64,000 nucleotides of DNA from Clostridium sp. Marseille-P2415 (lineage in GTDB: Bacteria > Bacillota > Clostridia > Lachnospirales > Lachnospiraceae), in NCBI RefSeq assembly GCF_900155545.1, contig NZ_LT732525.1, positions 99,463-163,462 of the forward strand, in the 5' to 3' direction. The notes under the pieces were generated by a model, which saw nothing but the letters and a program-made list of their open reading frames with translations, did not search any database and was not told the DNA's origin. The translations under genes were made by a program, and so were the position numbers. The stretch's first letter is position 1. Every line of letters starts with the position of its first letter. Shown here in pieces: positions 28,075 through 37,368 of this stretch.

Positions 28075-30204
28075 TTATGATTCTTTTGTTTCTTCTTTGG
28101 CTTCCTCAGATTTTGCTGCAAGATCGCCGGGCTTCATGCTCAAATTGATCCTGCCCATCTTGTCGACTTCAATTACCTTAACGGTTACTTCATCGCCGAT
28201 GTTTACTACATCCTCAACCTTTGCCACTCTCTTATCAGACAGCTTGGAAATATGAATCATACCATCCTTATTGGGAGCCAGTTCAACGAAAGCTCCAAAA
28301 TTCATGATCCTTACAACCTTACCTGTGAAGATCTGGCCTGCTTCGATTTCGGTTACGATGCTTTTGATGATCTGGACCGCACGGTCAATCATTACCCGGT
28401 CCGTCCCGCATACGGATACATTGCCGTCATCGGAAATATCGATCTTAACACCGGTCTCTTCGATGATCTTGTTAATCACCTTGCCCTGCTTTCCAACCAC
28501 ATCACCGATCTTCTGAGGATCGATGGAAATCTGATCGATCTTAGGAGCATACTTGCCTACTTCCTTACGCGGCTCTGCAATGGCCTTTGCCATAACCTCA
28601 TCAAGAATGTAAAGTCTGGCCTCTCTGGTCCTGCGGATGGCCTCTTCGATGATCGGTCTTGTAAGGCCATGGATCTTGATATCCATCTGGATCGCAGTGA
28701 TTCCCTTGTGGGTGCCGCCAACCTTAAAGTCCATATCGCCGAAGAAATCCTCCAGTCCCTGGATATCGGTCAGGACAATATAATCGCTATCTGTATCTCC
28801 GGTCACCAGACCGCAGGAAATGCCTGCAACGGCTGATTTAATCGGAACACCTGCTGCCATTAAGGACATGGAAGAGGAACAGATGCTTGCCTGAGAAGTG
28901 GATCCGTTGGATTCCATGGTCTCGGATACGGTACGGATCGCATATGGGAATTCTTCCTCTGATGGAAGAACCGGAACCAATGCTCTCTCTGCCAGTGCAC
29001 CATGGCCGATCTCACGGCGTCCCGGTCCTCTGGAAGGCTTTGTCTCGCCTACGGAGAAGGACGGGAAATTATAGTGGTGCATATATCTCTTGGAAGTTTC
29101 CATATCATCAATGCCGTCCAGTCTCTGGCTTTCCGATAACGGAGCTAACGTACAGATATTTAAGATCTGAGTCTGTCCGCGGGTGAACATGGCGGAACCA
29201 TGCACTCTCGGAAGCATATCGATCTCTGCTGCCAGAGGACGGATCTGATCCATGGCACGGCCATCCGGACGCTTGTGGTCTTTTAAGATCATCTTGCGGA
29301 CGGTCTTTTTCTGGTACTGGTAAATGGCTTCTCCCAATACGGACAGCCATTCTTCTTTTTCTGCAAAAGCTTCTTCCAGCTTCTCGGTGATCCTTCGGAT
29401 GTTTTCCTCTCTTACCTGCTTCTCATCGGTAAATACGGCAACTTCCATCTCTTCCGGGGTGACGATTTCCCTGATTGCTGCAAATAACTCTTCCGGTACT
29501 GCACAGCTGGTGTATTCATGCTTCGGCTTTCCGCATTCTGCTACAATGGTGTCAATGAATTTGATGATCTCCTGGTTTACCTCGTGAGCCTTGAAAATAG
29601 CTTCGATCATCTTATCTTCCGGAACTTCATTGGCTCCGGCCTCGATCATGATGACTTTTTCTCTTGTGGAAGCAACCGTAAGGGCCAGGCCTGATACCCG
29701 CTTCTGGGCCTGGGTCGGGTTAATGACTAATTCCCCGTCTACAAGACCTACCTGGGTGGAAGCGCAGGGGCCGTCAAACGGGATATCGGAAATACAGGTT
29801 GCGATGGCGGAACCTAACATGGCAGTCAGCTCCGGGCTGCAGTCCTGGTCTACGGACATGACGATGTTGTCTAATGTTACGTCGTTGCGGTAATCTTTTG
29901 GAAACAGGGGCCTCATGGGACGGTCGATGACACGGGAAGTTAAAATGGCGTTCTCGGATGCCTTTCCTTCTCTTTTGTTGAAGCCGCCCGGGATTTTTCC
30001 TACAGCGTATAATTTTTCTTCATATTCTACGCTCAGGGGGAAGAAGTCGATTCCATCCCTTGGCTTGTCGGATGCAGTTGCGGTCGCTAATACTACGGTA
30101 TCTCCATAATGCATAAATGCAGCGCCGTTCGCCTGCTTTGCTACTCTGCCGACATCAACGGTTAATGTTCTGCCAGCCAGTTCCATGCTAAAACTCTTGT
30201 ACAT
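28075..30204 (-). CDS. pnp: Polyribonucleotide nucleotidyltransferase (PNPase)
   Basis: A 709-residue phosphorolytic 3'-5' exoribonuclease of the RNA degradation machinery. Order of domains: RNase PH-1 (about 10-140), helical linker, RNase PH-2 (about 310-545, with GDTDSDYIVLTD), KH (DVVGKQGKVINKI, about 570-610) and S1 (IFTGKVVRIMNFGAFVEL, about 625-690). All are present and the length is normal. It follows rpsO, the conserved bacterial order, but the intergenic region holds a large palindromic element. AAAAGGAGAT precedes the ATG. Confidence 0.95.
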   Translation of the reverse strand: MYKSFSMELAGRTLTVDVGRVAKQANGAAFMHYGDTVVLATATASDKPRDGIDFFPLSVEYEEKLYAVGKIPGGFNKREGKASENAILTSRVIDRPMRPLFPKDYRNDVTLDNIVMSVDQDCSPELTAMLGSAIATCISDIPFDGPCASTQVGLVDGELVINPTQAQKRVSGLALTVASTREKVIMIEAGANEVPEDKMIEAIFKAHEVNQEIIKFIDTIVAECGKPKHEYTSCAVPEELFAAIREIVTPEEMEVAVFTDEKQVREENIRRITEKLEEAFAEKEEWLSVLGEAIYQYQKKTVRKMILKDHKRPDGRAMDQIRPLAAEIDMLPRVHGSAMFTRGQTQILNICTLAPLSESQRLDGIDDMETSKRYMHHYNFPSFSVGETKPSRGPGRREIGHGALAERALVPVLPSEEEFPYAIRTVSETMESNGSTSQASICSSSMSLMAAGVPIKSAVAGISCGLVTGDTDSDYIVLTDIQGLEDFFGDMDFKVGGTHKGITAIQMDIKIHGLTRPIIEEAIRRTREARLYILDEVMAKAIAEPRKEVGKYAPKIDQISIDPQKIGDVVGKQGKVINKIIEETGVKIDISDDGNVSVCGTDRVMIDRAVQIIKSIVTEIEAGQIFTGKVVRIMNFGAFVELAPNKDGMIHISKLSDKRVAKVEDVVNIGDEVTVKVIEVDKMGRINLSMKPGDLAAKSEEAKEETKES

Positions 30205-30310
30205 AGTGGTATCTCCTTTTACTAAATAATTGATTTATATTAATAGTAGAAGATGCCGAAACTACTGATCTACGCGTAAGTAATGAGTTTGATTGTGTTG
30301 CCCGCAAGGG

Positions 30311-30458
30311 AATAAGCAGATTCTGCCGGAGGCAGAATCTGCAGCCGCAAACTCGGGACTGACGTCCCTCGTTCGCGGTTGCTCGCCAAAAGATTGGGAT
30401 GCGGGCAGGATATGCGAGCATATCCTGCCCGCATCCCAATCTTTTGGCTCTGCTTATT
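30311..30458. repeat. Nested palindromic element between rpsO and pnp
   Basis: Closing arms AATAAGCAGA (30311-30320) and TCTGCTTATT (30449-30458) enclose three hairpins: a perfect 12-bp stem at 30316-30342 with a 3-base loop, an imperfect stem at 30341-30382, and a perfect 31-bp inverted repeat at 30385-30448 with a 2-base gap. On the rpsO-pnp transcript this would fold into a long duplex. It may be a dispersed palindromic repeat, an RNase III processing site for pnp regulation, or both. Confidence 0.85.
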
Positions 30459-30521
30459 ACGCGCACATCAGCGGTCTCGGGGAATGCTTCTACTTTTAAC
30501 ATTCTTTTCTTAATAGACAGA

Positions 30522-30546
30522 TAGGGTGGAGAAGTTCTCCACCCTA
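30522..30546 (-). terminator. Hairpin after rpsO, weak terminator or processing stem
   Basis: TAGGGTGGAGAA and TTCTCCACCCTA form a perfect 12-bp stem with a single-base loop ten bases after the rpsO stop. The following bases are only moderately T-rich, so partial read-through into pnp is likely. Confidence 0.55.
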
Positions 30547-30555
30547 AATGGTTTA

Positions 30556-30822
30556 TTATTTTCTGATTCCTAACTTCTCGATTAAGGAACGATAGCCTTC
30601 CAGGTCTGTCTTCTTTAAGTAATCAAGAAGGCCTCTTCTCTGGCCAACCATCATCAGAAGTCCTCTTCTGGAATGATGATCTTTGGGGTTCTTCTGAAGA
30701 TGATCGGTTAATTCTGTGATTCTCTCTGACAGAATTGCGATCTGTACTTCCGGTGAACCTGTGTCGCCGGCTTTTCTACCATATTCAGAAATAATAGCTG
30801 CTTTCTTTTCCTTTGAAATCAT
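30556..30822 (-). CDS. rpsO: 30S ribosomal protein S15
   Basis: An 88-residue S15 with the family pattern: [33 protein letters not shown] and a C-terminal basic segment. It binds 16S rRNA in the central domain. Length is standard. The start at 30822 has AAAGGAGG seven bases upstream. S15 often represses its own mRNA through a structured leader; the 90-base leader here contains a small hairpin and a repeated motif. Confidence 0.96.
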   Translation of the reverse strand: MISKEKKAAIISEYGRKAGDTGSPEVQIAILSERITELTDHLQKNPKDHHSRRGLLMMVGQRRGLLDYLKKTDLEGYRSLIEKLGIRK

Positions 30823-30912
30823 GTTGATTTCCTCCTTTAGTCTTTTAATCTCACCTCATACCAGGTATCGGCTGGAGTATCCAAAATACTGGGTACCGGC
30901 GTATATTCATAC
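30823..30912 (-). promoter_or_regulatory. rpsO leader, possible S15 autoregulatory RNA
   Basis: The leader holds a 5-bp hairpin (AGTAT 30876-30880 / ATACT 30886-30890) flanked by near-identical 9-mers GGTATCGGC (30864-30872) and GGTACCGGC (30892-30900). Autoregulatory S15 leaders are known to vary widely between bacteria; similarity to a named class was not recognised. Confidence 0.35.
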
Positions 30913-30918
30913 TGCTAC

Positions 30919-30947
30919 AGTTTACCACAGGGAAATATAGTTGTCAA
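30919..30947 (-). promoter_or_regulatory. Sigma-A promoter of rpsO
   Basis: Minus-strand TTGACA (30942-30947) and TAAACT (30919-30924) with a 17-base spacer, about 97 bases upstream of the start codon. Confidence 0.82.
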
Positions 30948-31156
30948 TTGCTTCCGTTTTGTCTGTATAACTTTTTCCGGCTGGCATACTTAAACCACAA
31001 TGATGGTTCTTTGTTAATCTGAACTTATTTTGATGATAACCTTCTTATACACAATATTATGATCATGAAGCAGATTTTTCTCTCTATAAATTTTTTCCAG
31101 ATTTGAAGCATTATAAACCTTTTTTCATATAGATAAAAAATTTCCTATAAAATGTT

Positions 31157-32476
31157 TCACATCATGTGGGCGGCAAAATCGGTCTTCTTCATCTTTTCCA
31201 AAAGTGCCTCCCTGATTTTTACCATGTCCGCCTTTAATAGTTTTTTATTTCTCACCAGGCATTCTCCTGCCACATACACTTCTTCTACATTGGAAGGATT
31301 GGCGCTGTAAACCAGGGCGGAATAGGGGTCATAAACCGGAAACATGTTGACTGAGCGTGTCTCAACCAGAACCAGATCAGCCTGCTTTCCCGGTACCAGA
31401 GAACCGGTAACAGGACCCAGGCCCAGGGCTTCTGCTCCCATAACCGTAGCCATTGCCACGACCCTTTCTGCGGGAAATGCGCTCCTGTCCCTGGTCTCAT
31501 TTTTATGAAAATCAGAACAAAGTTTCATTTGCGTAAAAATATCCAGAGTGTTGCCGCTTGCCGGGCCATCCGTGCCAAGCCCCACAGGAACTCCCAGATG
31601 CAGCATGGCGCTTACCGGAGCCACGCCCTTTGCCGCCTTCGTATTGGAGCCGATACAGTGGGCCACTTTTGCCCTGCGGTCCTTTAAAAGCTGTAAGTCT
31701 TCTTCTGTCATGTGAATGCAGTGAACGGCCAGAGTCTCTCTCCCCAGAACGCCGATGCTGTCTAAGTACTGCACCGGGGTCATGCCGTATTCATCCCGGA
31801 AATAATCCATTTCATAATCCATTTCCGCCGTATGTAGGGTAAACGGGACCCCTAAGGACGCATTAAGGCGGTAAGCTTCTTTCAGTACCTCTTTCGAACA
31901 GGTACTGGTCCCGTGAGGTGCTATGCAGGCTGAGATACGGGGATGAGATTGATATTTTTTTATCAGTCTTTCGCCGTAGGCCAAGGCTTTATATGGGTCC
32001 GTAAAATCACAGGCTCCTTCTTCCATGACCGTCTGGCCTGCAATCCCCCTCATCCCCATCTCATCCATCGCCTTAGCGGCCTCTTCCTCAAAGTAATACA
32101 TATCAAGGACCGAAGTGACACCGCCAAGCAGCATTTCCCCTGCAGCATAGCGGGTGGACAGATAAACCAGCTCTTCATCCATGGTTTTCTGTTCCATGGG
32201 GAGCAAAAATACCCGGAGCCGGTCCCTGCAGTCATCTCCAAGCCCACGGAACGGAACCATCCCCATATGAGTATGCAGATTCACCATTCCCGGCATAAGG
32301 ATGCCATTCTTCCCGTCCACCAGTTTTGTATCCTTTTGCCTGGCCTCTTCCGGCAAATCGCTCATGACTCCTGCGCCTGTGATGGTATCGTTTTCAAACA
32401 TCACAAAACCGGGATTATAGATTTCCCGCTTTTCATTCATTGTTACCACTGTTACATTTATAATTATCGTTCTCAC
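31157..32476 (-). CDS. Amidohydrolase of the TRZ/ATZ-MtaD family
   Basis: About 439 residues starting at a GTG (32476) that places the typical opening IINVTVVTMNE in register; a start three codons earlier is possible. Metal ligands are visible in NLHTHMGMV, a His near LHTAEMD, VHCIHMTEED and the Asp of LGTDGPASGN. Relatives deaminate S-adenosylhomocysteine, methylthioadenosine or related purines, or guanine-like rings. It follows adenine deaminase, so a role in purine salvage is plausible; the exact substrate is not resolved. Confidence 0.85.
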   Translation of the reverse strand: MRTIIINVTVVTMNEKREIYNPGFVMFENDTITGAGVMSDLPEEARQKDTKLVDGKNGILMPGMVNLHTHMGMVPFRGLGDDCRDRLRVFLLPMEQKTMDEELVYLSTRYAAGEMLLGGVTSVLDMYYFEEEAAKAMDEMGMRGIAGQTVMEEGACDFTDPYKALAYGERLIKKYQSHPRISACIAPHGTSTCSKEVLKEAYRLNASLGVPFTLHTAEMDYEMDYFRDEYGMTPVQYLDSIGVLGRETLAVHCIHMTEEDLQLLKDRRAKVAHCIGSNTKAAKGVAPVSAMLHLGVPVGLGTDGPASGNTLDIFTQMKLCSDFHKNETRDRSAFPAERVVAMATVMGAEALGLGPVTGSLVPGKQADLVLVETRSVNMFPVYDPYSALVYSANPSNVEEVYVAGECLVRNKKLLKADMVKIREALLEKMKKTDFAAHMM

Positions 32477-32488
32477 ACTGATCAACCT

Positions 32489-32695
32489 TTTCCTTATTAT
32501 TGCCCACGTTCTTTGGGCATAAAGGGATACCCGAAGGGTGTTTCCTTATTATTGCCCATGCTTTTTGGGCAGGGCCCGCCACGCTTTATCGGGTGTAAAG
32601 GGATACCCGAAGGGTGTTTCCTTATTATTGCCCACGCTTTTTGGGCAGGGCCCGCCCGCCCCGCTTTATCGGGTGTAAAGGGATACCGCAGGGTA
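32489..32695. repeat. Three tandem copies of a 52-79 bp repeat
   Basis: Copies at 32489-32540 (52 bases, internally shortened), 32541-32616 (76) and 32617-32695 (79). Each opens TTTCCTTATTATTGCCCA, contains TTTGGGCA and ends AAAGGGATACC plus a GGGT box; the full copies also share GGGCCCGCC and CTTTATCGGGTGT. Self-complementary ACCC-GAA-GGGT and GCCC/GGGC blocks could form hairpins. Unit lengths are not multiples of three, so the open frame across them is not a repeated peptide. Confidence 0.9.
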
Positions 32696-32704
32696 TTTCC
32701 CTTT

Positions 32705-34402
32705 TTAACGCTCATATTTTTCTGCCAGCGGAACGCTCTGTTTCGTCTTCACATCAAACAGCCCTTTGTCGCTGAGCTTTAATTCCGGGGAAACCAGGAG
32801 TGTTAAGGTGGAAATGGACATGATGACATTATTGTTTACATACCCCATGGCCTCAATTTCTTCCCTTACTTCAGCCAGTTCTTCCGAAAGCTTTAAAAGG
32901 CTTCCATCCGACAGAATCCCGCCCACGGGAAGAGCCGCCGAAGCTGTCACCCTGCCGTTTCCGGCCGTCACATATCCGCCCTGCATATGAACCACCTGAT
33001 TCTGGACAAGCACCATATCTTCCACAGAATTTCCAAGCACCAGCAGGTTGTGGCTGTCATGACTCCAGGTGGTTGCCACCGCGCCGGGAGACTTTAAGGC
33101 ATTTTCCACAAGCCCGTAGGAAACACCGCCGGTTTTTCCATGACGCTCAAATACGGCTGCCAGACAAAGTCCCGCCTCCTGCCAGCAAATGCACCGGTTC
33201 CGGACCGGAATTTCCCTTTTCACATGCTTCACCCTTGTTCCAAAGCTTTGAATCTGCATTACATTTACGGTTGCCATTCCTTCGGATATCCCGCACCGGT
33301 TCAGTTTAAAGTCAGAGGCCAGAGCCAGCCGGCATTTCACGGACTGGTAAAAATGATCCGGGAAAGCAGCCCTGGGAGAATCCTTTTTTTCTTCATAACG
33401 CCTGCCGTTTTTGTAAACTGAGGCAGGGCGAAAGCTTATCAGATCATCAAGGATAACGAAATCCGCCCGTTTTCCCGGCGCGATCATCCCCCGGTCATGA
33501 AGCCCCATTCTGCGGGCAGGCGTTAAGGTCGCACAGTAAATGGCTTTTTCTGCCGGCATTCCCTGCTCCACCGCAAGGCGGACGATCTGATTCAAATGAC
33601 CTTTTACCAGATGGTCCGGCATGGTATCATCTGTTACAAGAGCCACATTTTCATAAAGATCGTGGGATACCACCGTTTCCACCACATCAGGAGTCAGGGA
33701 TTTGGCCTGCAGCTCCAAAAACATTCCCATATCTGTTTTTTCCAGAACCGATAACCGTGACTGCTGGGTATGGTCCGCATCAACTCCTGCCCGGATAAAG
33801 CCTGCCAGCTGTTCTCCGGACAGGGCAGGACAATGCCCCTCGATCCTCAGCTGGCGCCCTGCATCCTGACACAGCCTGACGATGCGCCTGATCAGGGTAT
33901 CATCCCCGGAAACCAGGTCTAAGTCATTCATCACTTCACCCAGACAGAGAAACCGGTCATCCTTTAAGAGTTCCCGAACCTCCTCTTCCCCGATCTGCCC
34001 GCCGGAGGTTTCAAGACTGGTACTGGTGGACGGAACGCTGGACGGGATTCCGTAATAAATGTCCAGTTCCGTCTCCTGATCCATAAAGCTTTTGATCCCT
34101 TCCAAGCCGAAAACATTGGCGATCTCATGGGGATCCGCCACGACGCAGGTGACTCCCCACGGCAGAACCGCCCTGGAAAATTCTTCCGGATATGTCATGG
34201 AGCTTTCGATGTGCATATGAATATCGATCAGCCCCGGTATGATATATTTTCCTGTACCGTCCACCACAAGGTCTGCCTCATAATATGAGGAAGGGGAAAT
34301 GTCATAAAACCTTTCCCCTGCAACCGCAATGTCCGCTTTTTCAAAACACTGCCTGTATGTCCGGTAGACCCACCCATTTCGAATTAATAAGTCAACCTTC
34401 AT
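32705..34402 (-). CDS. ade: Adenine deaminase
   Basis: About 565 residues, cytoplasmic, converting adenine to hypoxanthine and ammonia. The N-terminal amidohydrolase core has DIHMHIESSMTYPEEF, CVVADPHEI and the C-terminal domain conserved in AdeC (VATTWSHDSHNLLVLG and the GG of VGGILSDGS). The start at 34402 overlaps the end of the binding-protein gene, with GGGGAC upstream. Co-transcription with an importer suggests that the importer brings in an adenine-containing or related compound. Confidence 0.92.
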   Translation of the reverse strand: MKVDLLIRNGWVYRTYRQCFEKADIAVAGERFYDISPSSYYEADLVVDGTGKYIIPGLIDIHMHIESSMTYPEEFSRAVLPWGVTCVVADPHEIANVFGLEGIKSFMDQETELDIYYGIPSSVPSTSTSLETSGGQIGEEEVRELLKDDRFLCLGEVMNDLDLVSGDDTLIRRIVRLCQDAGRQLRIEGHCPALSGEQLAGFIRAGVDADHTQQSRLSVLEKTDMGMFLELQAKSLTPDVVETVVSHDLYENVALVTDDTMPDHLVKGHLNQIVRLAVEQGMPAEKAIYCATLTPARRMGLHDRGMIAPGKRADFVILDDLISFRPASVYKNGRRYEEKKDSPRAAFPDHFYQSVKCRLALASDFKLNRCGISEGMATVNVMQIQSFGTRVKHVKREIPVRNRCICWQEAGLCLAAVFERHGKTGGVSYGLVENALKSPGAVATTWSHDSHNLLVLGNSVEDMVLVQNQVVHMQGGYVTAGNGRVTASAALPVGGILSDGSLLKLSEELAEVREEIEAMGYVNNNVIMSISTLTLLVSPELKLSDKGLFDVKTKQSVPLAEKYER

Positions 34403-34416
34403 TTTGTCCCCGTTCC

Positions 34417-35472
34417 TTAGCTGTTGATAATCCGATTCCATTGATCGATCCAGTCGCTTAAGATGGGATTGACAAAGGAATAATCAAGGACCTTTGCATT
34501 TTCCGCTGCGGCTCCGTAAGTCATATTTACCGCATTTTCTTCCGCGATCTCAACCTGATTATTGGTAGGTGCTTCATTTAAAGCCTTGCTGGTTTTCCCC
34601 TGAAGTTCCTTGCTTAAACGGTAATTGATGTATGCGTAAGCTAACTCCTTGTCCTTGCAGTTTTTGGTAATGCTGATGGTATTAAAGTTAGCATAAGTCA
34701 CATCCGGAGTTACATACTTAAGGTCCGGGTTTGCCTCTTTGATGGTCGGAACGCCGAAGTCACCTACAATGGCTGCTTTGATCTCACCGGAAGTAAACAT
34801 ATTGATTAAGTCGGAAGACTTTGCATAGGTCTTTACAAGGTTCGGCTTTAATTCTTCCAGAGCCTCAAATGCGGCTTTCCCGTTATCGCTTGTTACATCC
34901 ACGCCCTTATAATCGCTTGCCATATAAACCATGGCAGGTCCGAAGGTGGTTGTAATAACCGGAATGGCAATGCTTCCTTTAAGCTCTGCCTTCCATAAAT
35001 CGTCAAAGCTCTTGATTTCAAATCCAACAGCCTCCGGATCATACATGATGCCGATGCTGTTGATGGTGTAGGCAACCCCCTGTCCGGCATCTGCCATGGT
35101 CTTGGCTGTTGTGATCAAATACTGGCTGTTCTCGATCTTGCTTAAATCCAGGGGCTCAAACAGGCCTTCTTCGATTCCTTTTGCTGTCATGGACTGGGAA
35201 AGCTCGATCACGTCAATGGTGCTTTCCGTATTCGCAGAAAGCTTTGTATAGCGCTCATTGGTGCTTCCGGTCTCCGTGACGATCTTGCAGTTAAACTGAT
35301 CCTCAAAGGGCTTGTACACTTCCTCCTCGGAAATGTCTTCGCTTAAACCATAAGTAGATAACACCAGTTTCTTCTCTTCCTTGCCGCTCCTACTTTCTCC
35401 TGCAGAACCGGCACTGCCGCAGCCTGTCAATACAATGGCCGCACAAAGGGATAATGCCAATACTCTTTTCAT
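34417..35472 (-). CDS. ABC solute-binding lipoprotein (PotD/iron-thiamine type)
   Basis: A 351-residue lipoprotein: signal peptide ending LTGC (Cys about 18), then a type II binding fold (KKLVLSTYG, LFEPLDLSKI, GIMYDPEAV) like spermidine/putrescine binding proteins. It lies downstream of the ATPase and two permeases and upstream of ade. The ligand is uncertain: polyamine-type proteins of this family also bind other organic cations, and the flanking deaminases point to a purine or purine-like ligand. Confidence 0.85.
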   Translation of the reverse strand: MKRVLALSLCAAIVLTGCGSAGSAGESRSGKEEKKLVLSTYGLSEDISEEEVYKPFEDQFNCKIVTETGSTNERYTKLSANTESTIDVIELSQSMTAKGIEEGLFEPLDLSKIENSQYLITTAKTMADAGQGVAYTINSIGIMYDPEAVGFEIKSFDDLWKAELKGSIAIPVITTTFGPAMVYMASDYKGVDVTSDNGKAAFEALEELKPNLVKTYAKSSDLINMFTSGEIKAAIVGDFGVPTIKEANPDLKYVTPDVTYANFNTISITKNCKDKELAYAYINYRLSKELQGKTSKALNEAPTNNQVEIAEENAVNMTYGAAAENAKVLDYSFVNPILSDWIDQWNRIINS

Positions 35473-35538
35473 AATCGTAATCCTCTCTTTTTTTATAATT
35501 GACCGGCCTGGTCAGCCGTTGTTACCTTTGTTTCCCCT

Positions 35539-36573
35539 TTAATCCACAAGAATCAGCTTCTGTTCCGGCAGATAAAGACGGATCAAGCTGCCTTCCTCAT
35601 AAGTCTCCTCCGCTGGCCTGTTTACCAGGAATTTCCCTGCCGCCGTAAGGACTTCATACTGGTAGCTTTTTCCGAGAAATGTCCGGACCCCTACCGTTCC
35701 TTCCAGGATATTTTTATTCTGCCCCTCTTCTGCCACCCGGATATCTTCCGGCCGTATGGTACCGATACAGGCATCCTCCCTGTGTGCAGTCTCTACGTTA
35801 AATACTGCGCCGGTCTCCGTTTTATATACATCTCCCTGCCTGTTCAAAGGAAGAAAATTTTCAAACCCGATGAATCTGGCCACAAATTCGGTTTCCGGCC
35901 TGCGATAAATATTTTCGGGCGAATCGAACTGTTCGATCACACCCTGATTCATGACCGCCACCTTATCCGATATGGAGAAGCATTCCTCCTGGTCATGGGT
36001 GACAAACAAGGTGGTTATGCCAAGCTTTTTCTGGATTCTCTTGATTTCCATGCGCATATTGATGCGCAGCTTGGCATCTAAGTTGCTGAGAGGTTCATCA
36101 AGCAGCAAAAGCTTCGGCTCGATCACCAGCGCCCTCGCCAGAGCCACCCGCTGTCTCTGCCCTCCGGACATCTGCTGGGGAAAACGTCCGGCAAACTCCG
36201 TAAGGCCGCAGATTTCCAGGATCTGATTTACCTTTTTACCGATCTCCGACTTATGGAGCTTTCTCATCTTAAGCCCAAAAGCCACATTGTCATAGACGCT
36301 TAAATGGGGAAACAGGGCATAGCTTTGAAATACGATCCCAAAATTTCTCCTGTGGACCGGAACCTTCGTTAAATCTGCTCCATCCAGCGTAAATACTCCG
36401 TTTTGAGCCTCGATCAGCCCGGCGGCCACCCGCAGCGTCGTGGTTTTTCCGCAGCCGCTGGGTCCCAAAAGAGAAACCAGCTCCCCTTCCTGTACCTCCA
36501 GGTTAAGTCCCTTTAAAATCTGTTTTTTCTTATCATAACGGACATCAATATCCTGCAGTGTCATAAATGCCAT
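35539..36573 (-). CDS. ABC transporter ATPase (PotA-like)
   Basis: A 344-residue ATPase with Walker A GPSGCGKTT (about 36-44), signature MSGGQRQR, Walker B LLLLDEPLS, switch VTHDQEE and a C-terminal TOBE domain (IRPEDIRV). Typical of polyamine, thiamine and iron importers. It starts 12 bases after the second permease gene. Intact in all motifs. Confidence 0.9.
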   Translation of the reverse strand: MAFMTLQDIDVRYDKKKQILKGLNLEVQEGELVSLLGPSGCGKTTTLRVAAGLIEAQNGVFTLDGADLTKVPVHRRNFGIVFQSYALFPHLSVYDNVAFGLKMRKLHKSEIGKKVNQILEICGLTEFAGRFPQQMSGGQRQRVALARALVIEPKLLLLDEPLSNLDAKLRINMRMEIKRIQKKLGITTLFVTHDQEECFSISDKVAVMNQGVIEQFDSPENIYRRPETEFVARFIGFENFLPLNRQGDVYKTETGAVFNVETAHREDACIGTIRPEDIRVAEEGQNKNILEGTVGVRTFLGKSYQYEVLTAAGKFLVNRPAEETYEEGSLIRLYLPEQKLILVD

Positions 36574-36585
36574 GGTTCTTTCCTC

Positions 36586-37368
36586 CTATTTCGCCAAAGC
36601 GGCAATTCCCAACGTTTTATCAACAATTACCATGATAAAGACCGTCACGGCCATCAGCAGCACGGAAACAGCCGATACGGTAGGGTCATAATTATATTCG
36701 ATGTAATTCATCAGGGTCGCCGGAAACGTGGATACGCCGGGGCCCGAGAGAAACATGGAAACCGGAATATTATTAAGGGAGTTGATAAATGCAAGCATAA
36801 ACGCAGCGGAGATTCCCGATGTGATATTGGGAAGCACCACCCGGAAGAAAGCTCCTGCCTTTCCGCATCCCAGACTCCAGGCTGCTTCTTCCACCGAAAA
36901 ATCAAACTGGTCCAGGCTGGAACCCACCACCCGGATCACATAAGGCAGGGTAACCATAAAATGTCCGGCCAAAAGCCCGATAAACACCGGAATCCTTAAG
37001 GTCAGCACCAGGAACTGATAGAGAACGAAACCAATCACAATTCCAGGCACGATCGTCGGAGAAAGAAATACGGATTTTAAAATCCCATTTCCCTTCATAC
37101 CGGACCTGGCCAAAGCATAAGCGGCCGGAATTCCCACAATGAGAGCGATCACGGTCGCAAGCATTGCGATTTCCAGACTGGTTAAAAATGAGATCCGGAA
37201 GGATTTTAATGCAAACACATTGGCAAACCATTGAAAAGAAAAGGAATCAATGGGAAACGTGATGGCACTTCCCTTTCCAAAAGCGGTCACAGTAATAATG
37301 ATAAGCGGCAGGATCAAAAACGCAAATACCAGCACGGCAAAAGCGGTCAGCATTTTATTCTTACGCAT
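36586..37368 (-). CDS. ABC permease (PotC-like)
   Basis: About 260 residues, six membrane segments, with an EAA loop (EEAAWSLGCGKAGAFFRVVLP). The start at 37368 gives an 8-base overlap with the other permease gene and a GGAGGAAGCC ribosome site; the longer frame is an artefact of the overlap. It pairs with the upstream permease to form the channel. Confidence 0.88.
   Translation of the reverse strand: MRKNKMLTAFAVLVFAFLILPLIIITVTAFGKGSAITFPIDSFSFQWFANVFALKSFRISFLTSLEIAMLATVIALIVGIPAAYALARSGMKGNGILKSVFLSPTIVPGIVIGFVLYQFLVLTLRIPVFIGLLAGHFMVTLPYVIRVVGSSLDQFDFSVEEAAWSLGCGKAGAFFRVVLPNITSGISAAFMLAFINSLNNIPVSMFLSGPGVSTFPATLMNYIEYNYDPTVSAVSVLLMAVTVFIMVIVDKTLGIAALAK

Noticed and set aside
32497-32715. 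Frame of 72 residues across the tandem repeats
   Set aside because: Repeat lengths shift the frame, so the peptide does not repeat; no ribosome site.
31943-32782. 279-residue plus-strand frame
   Set aside because: It runs antisense to the amidohydrolase gene and through the repeats; no start signal or recognisable domain.
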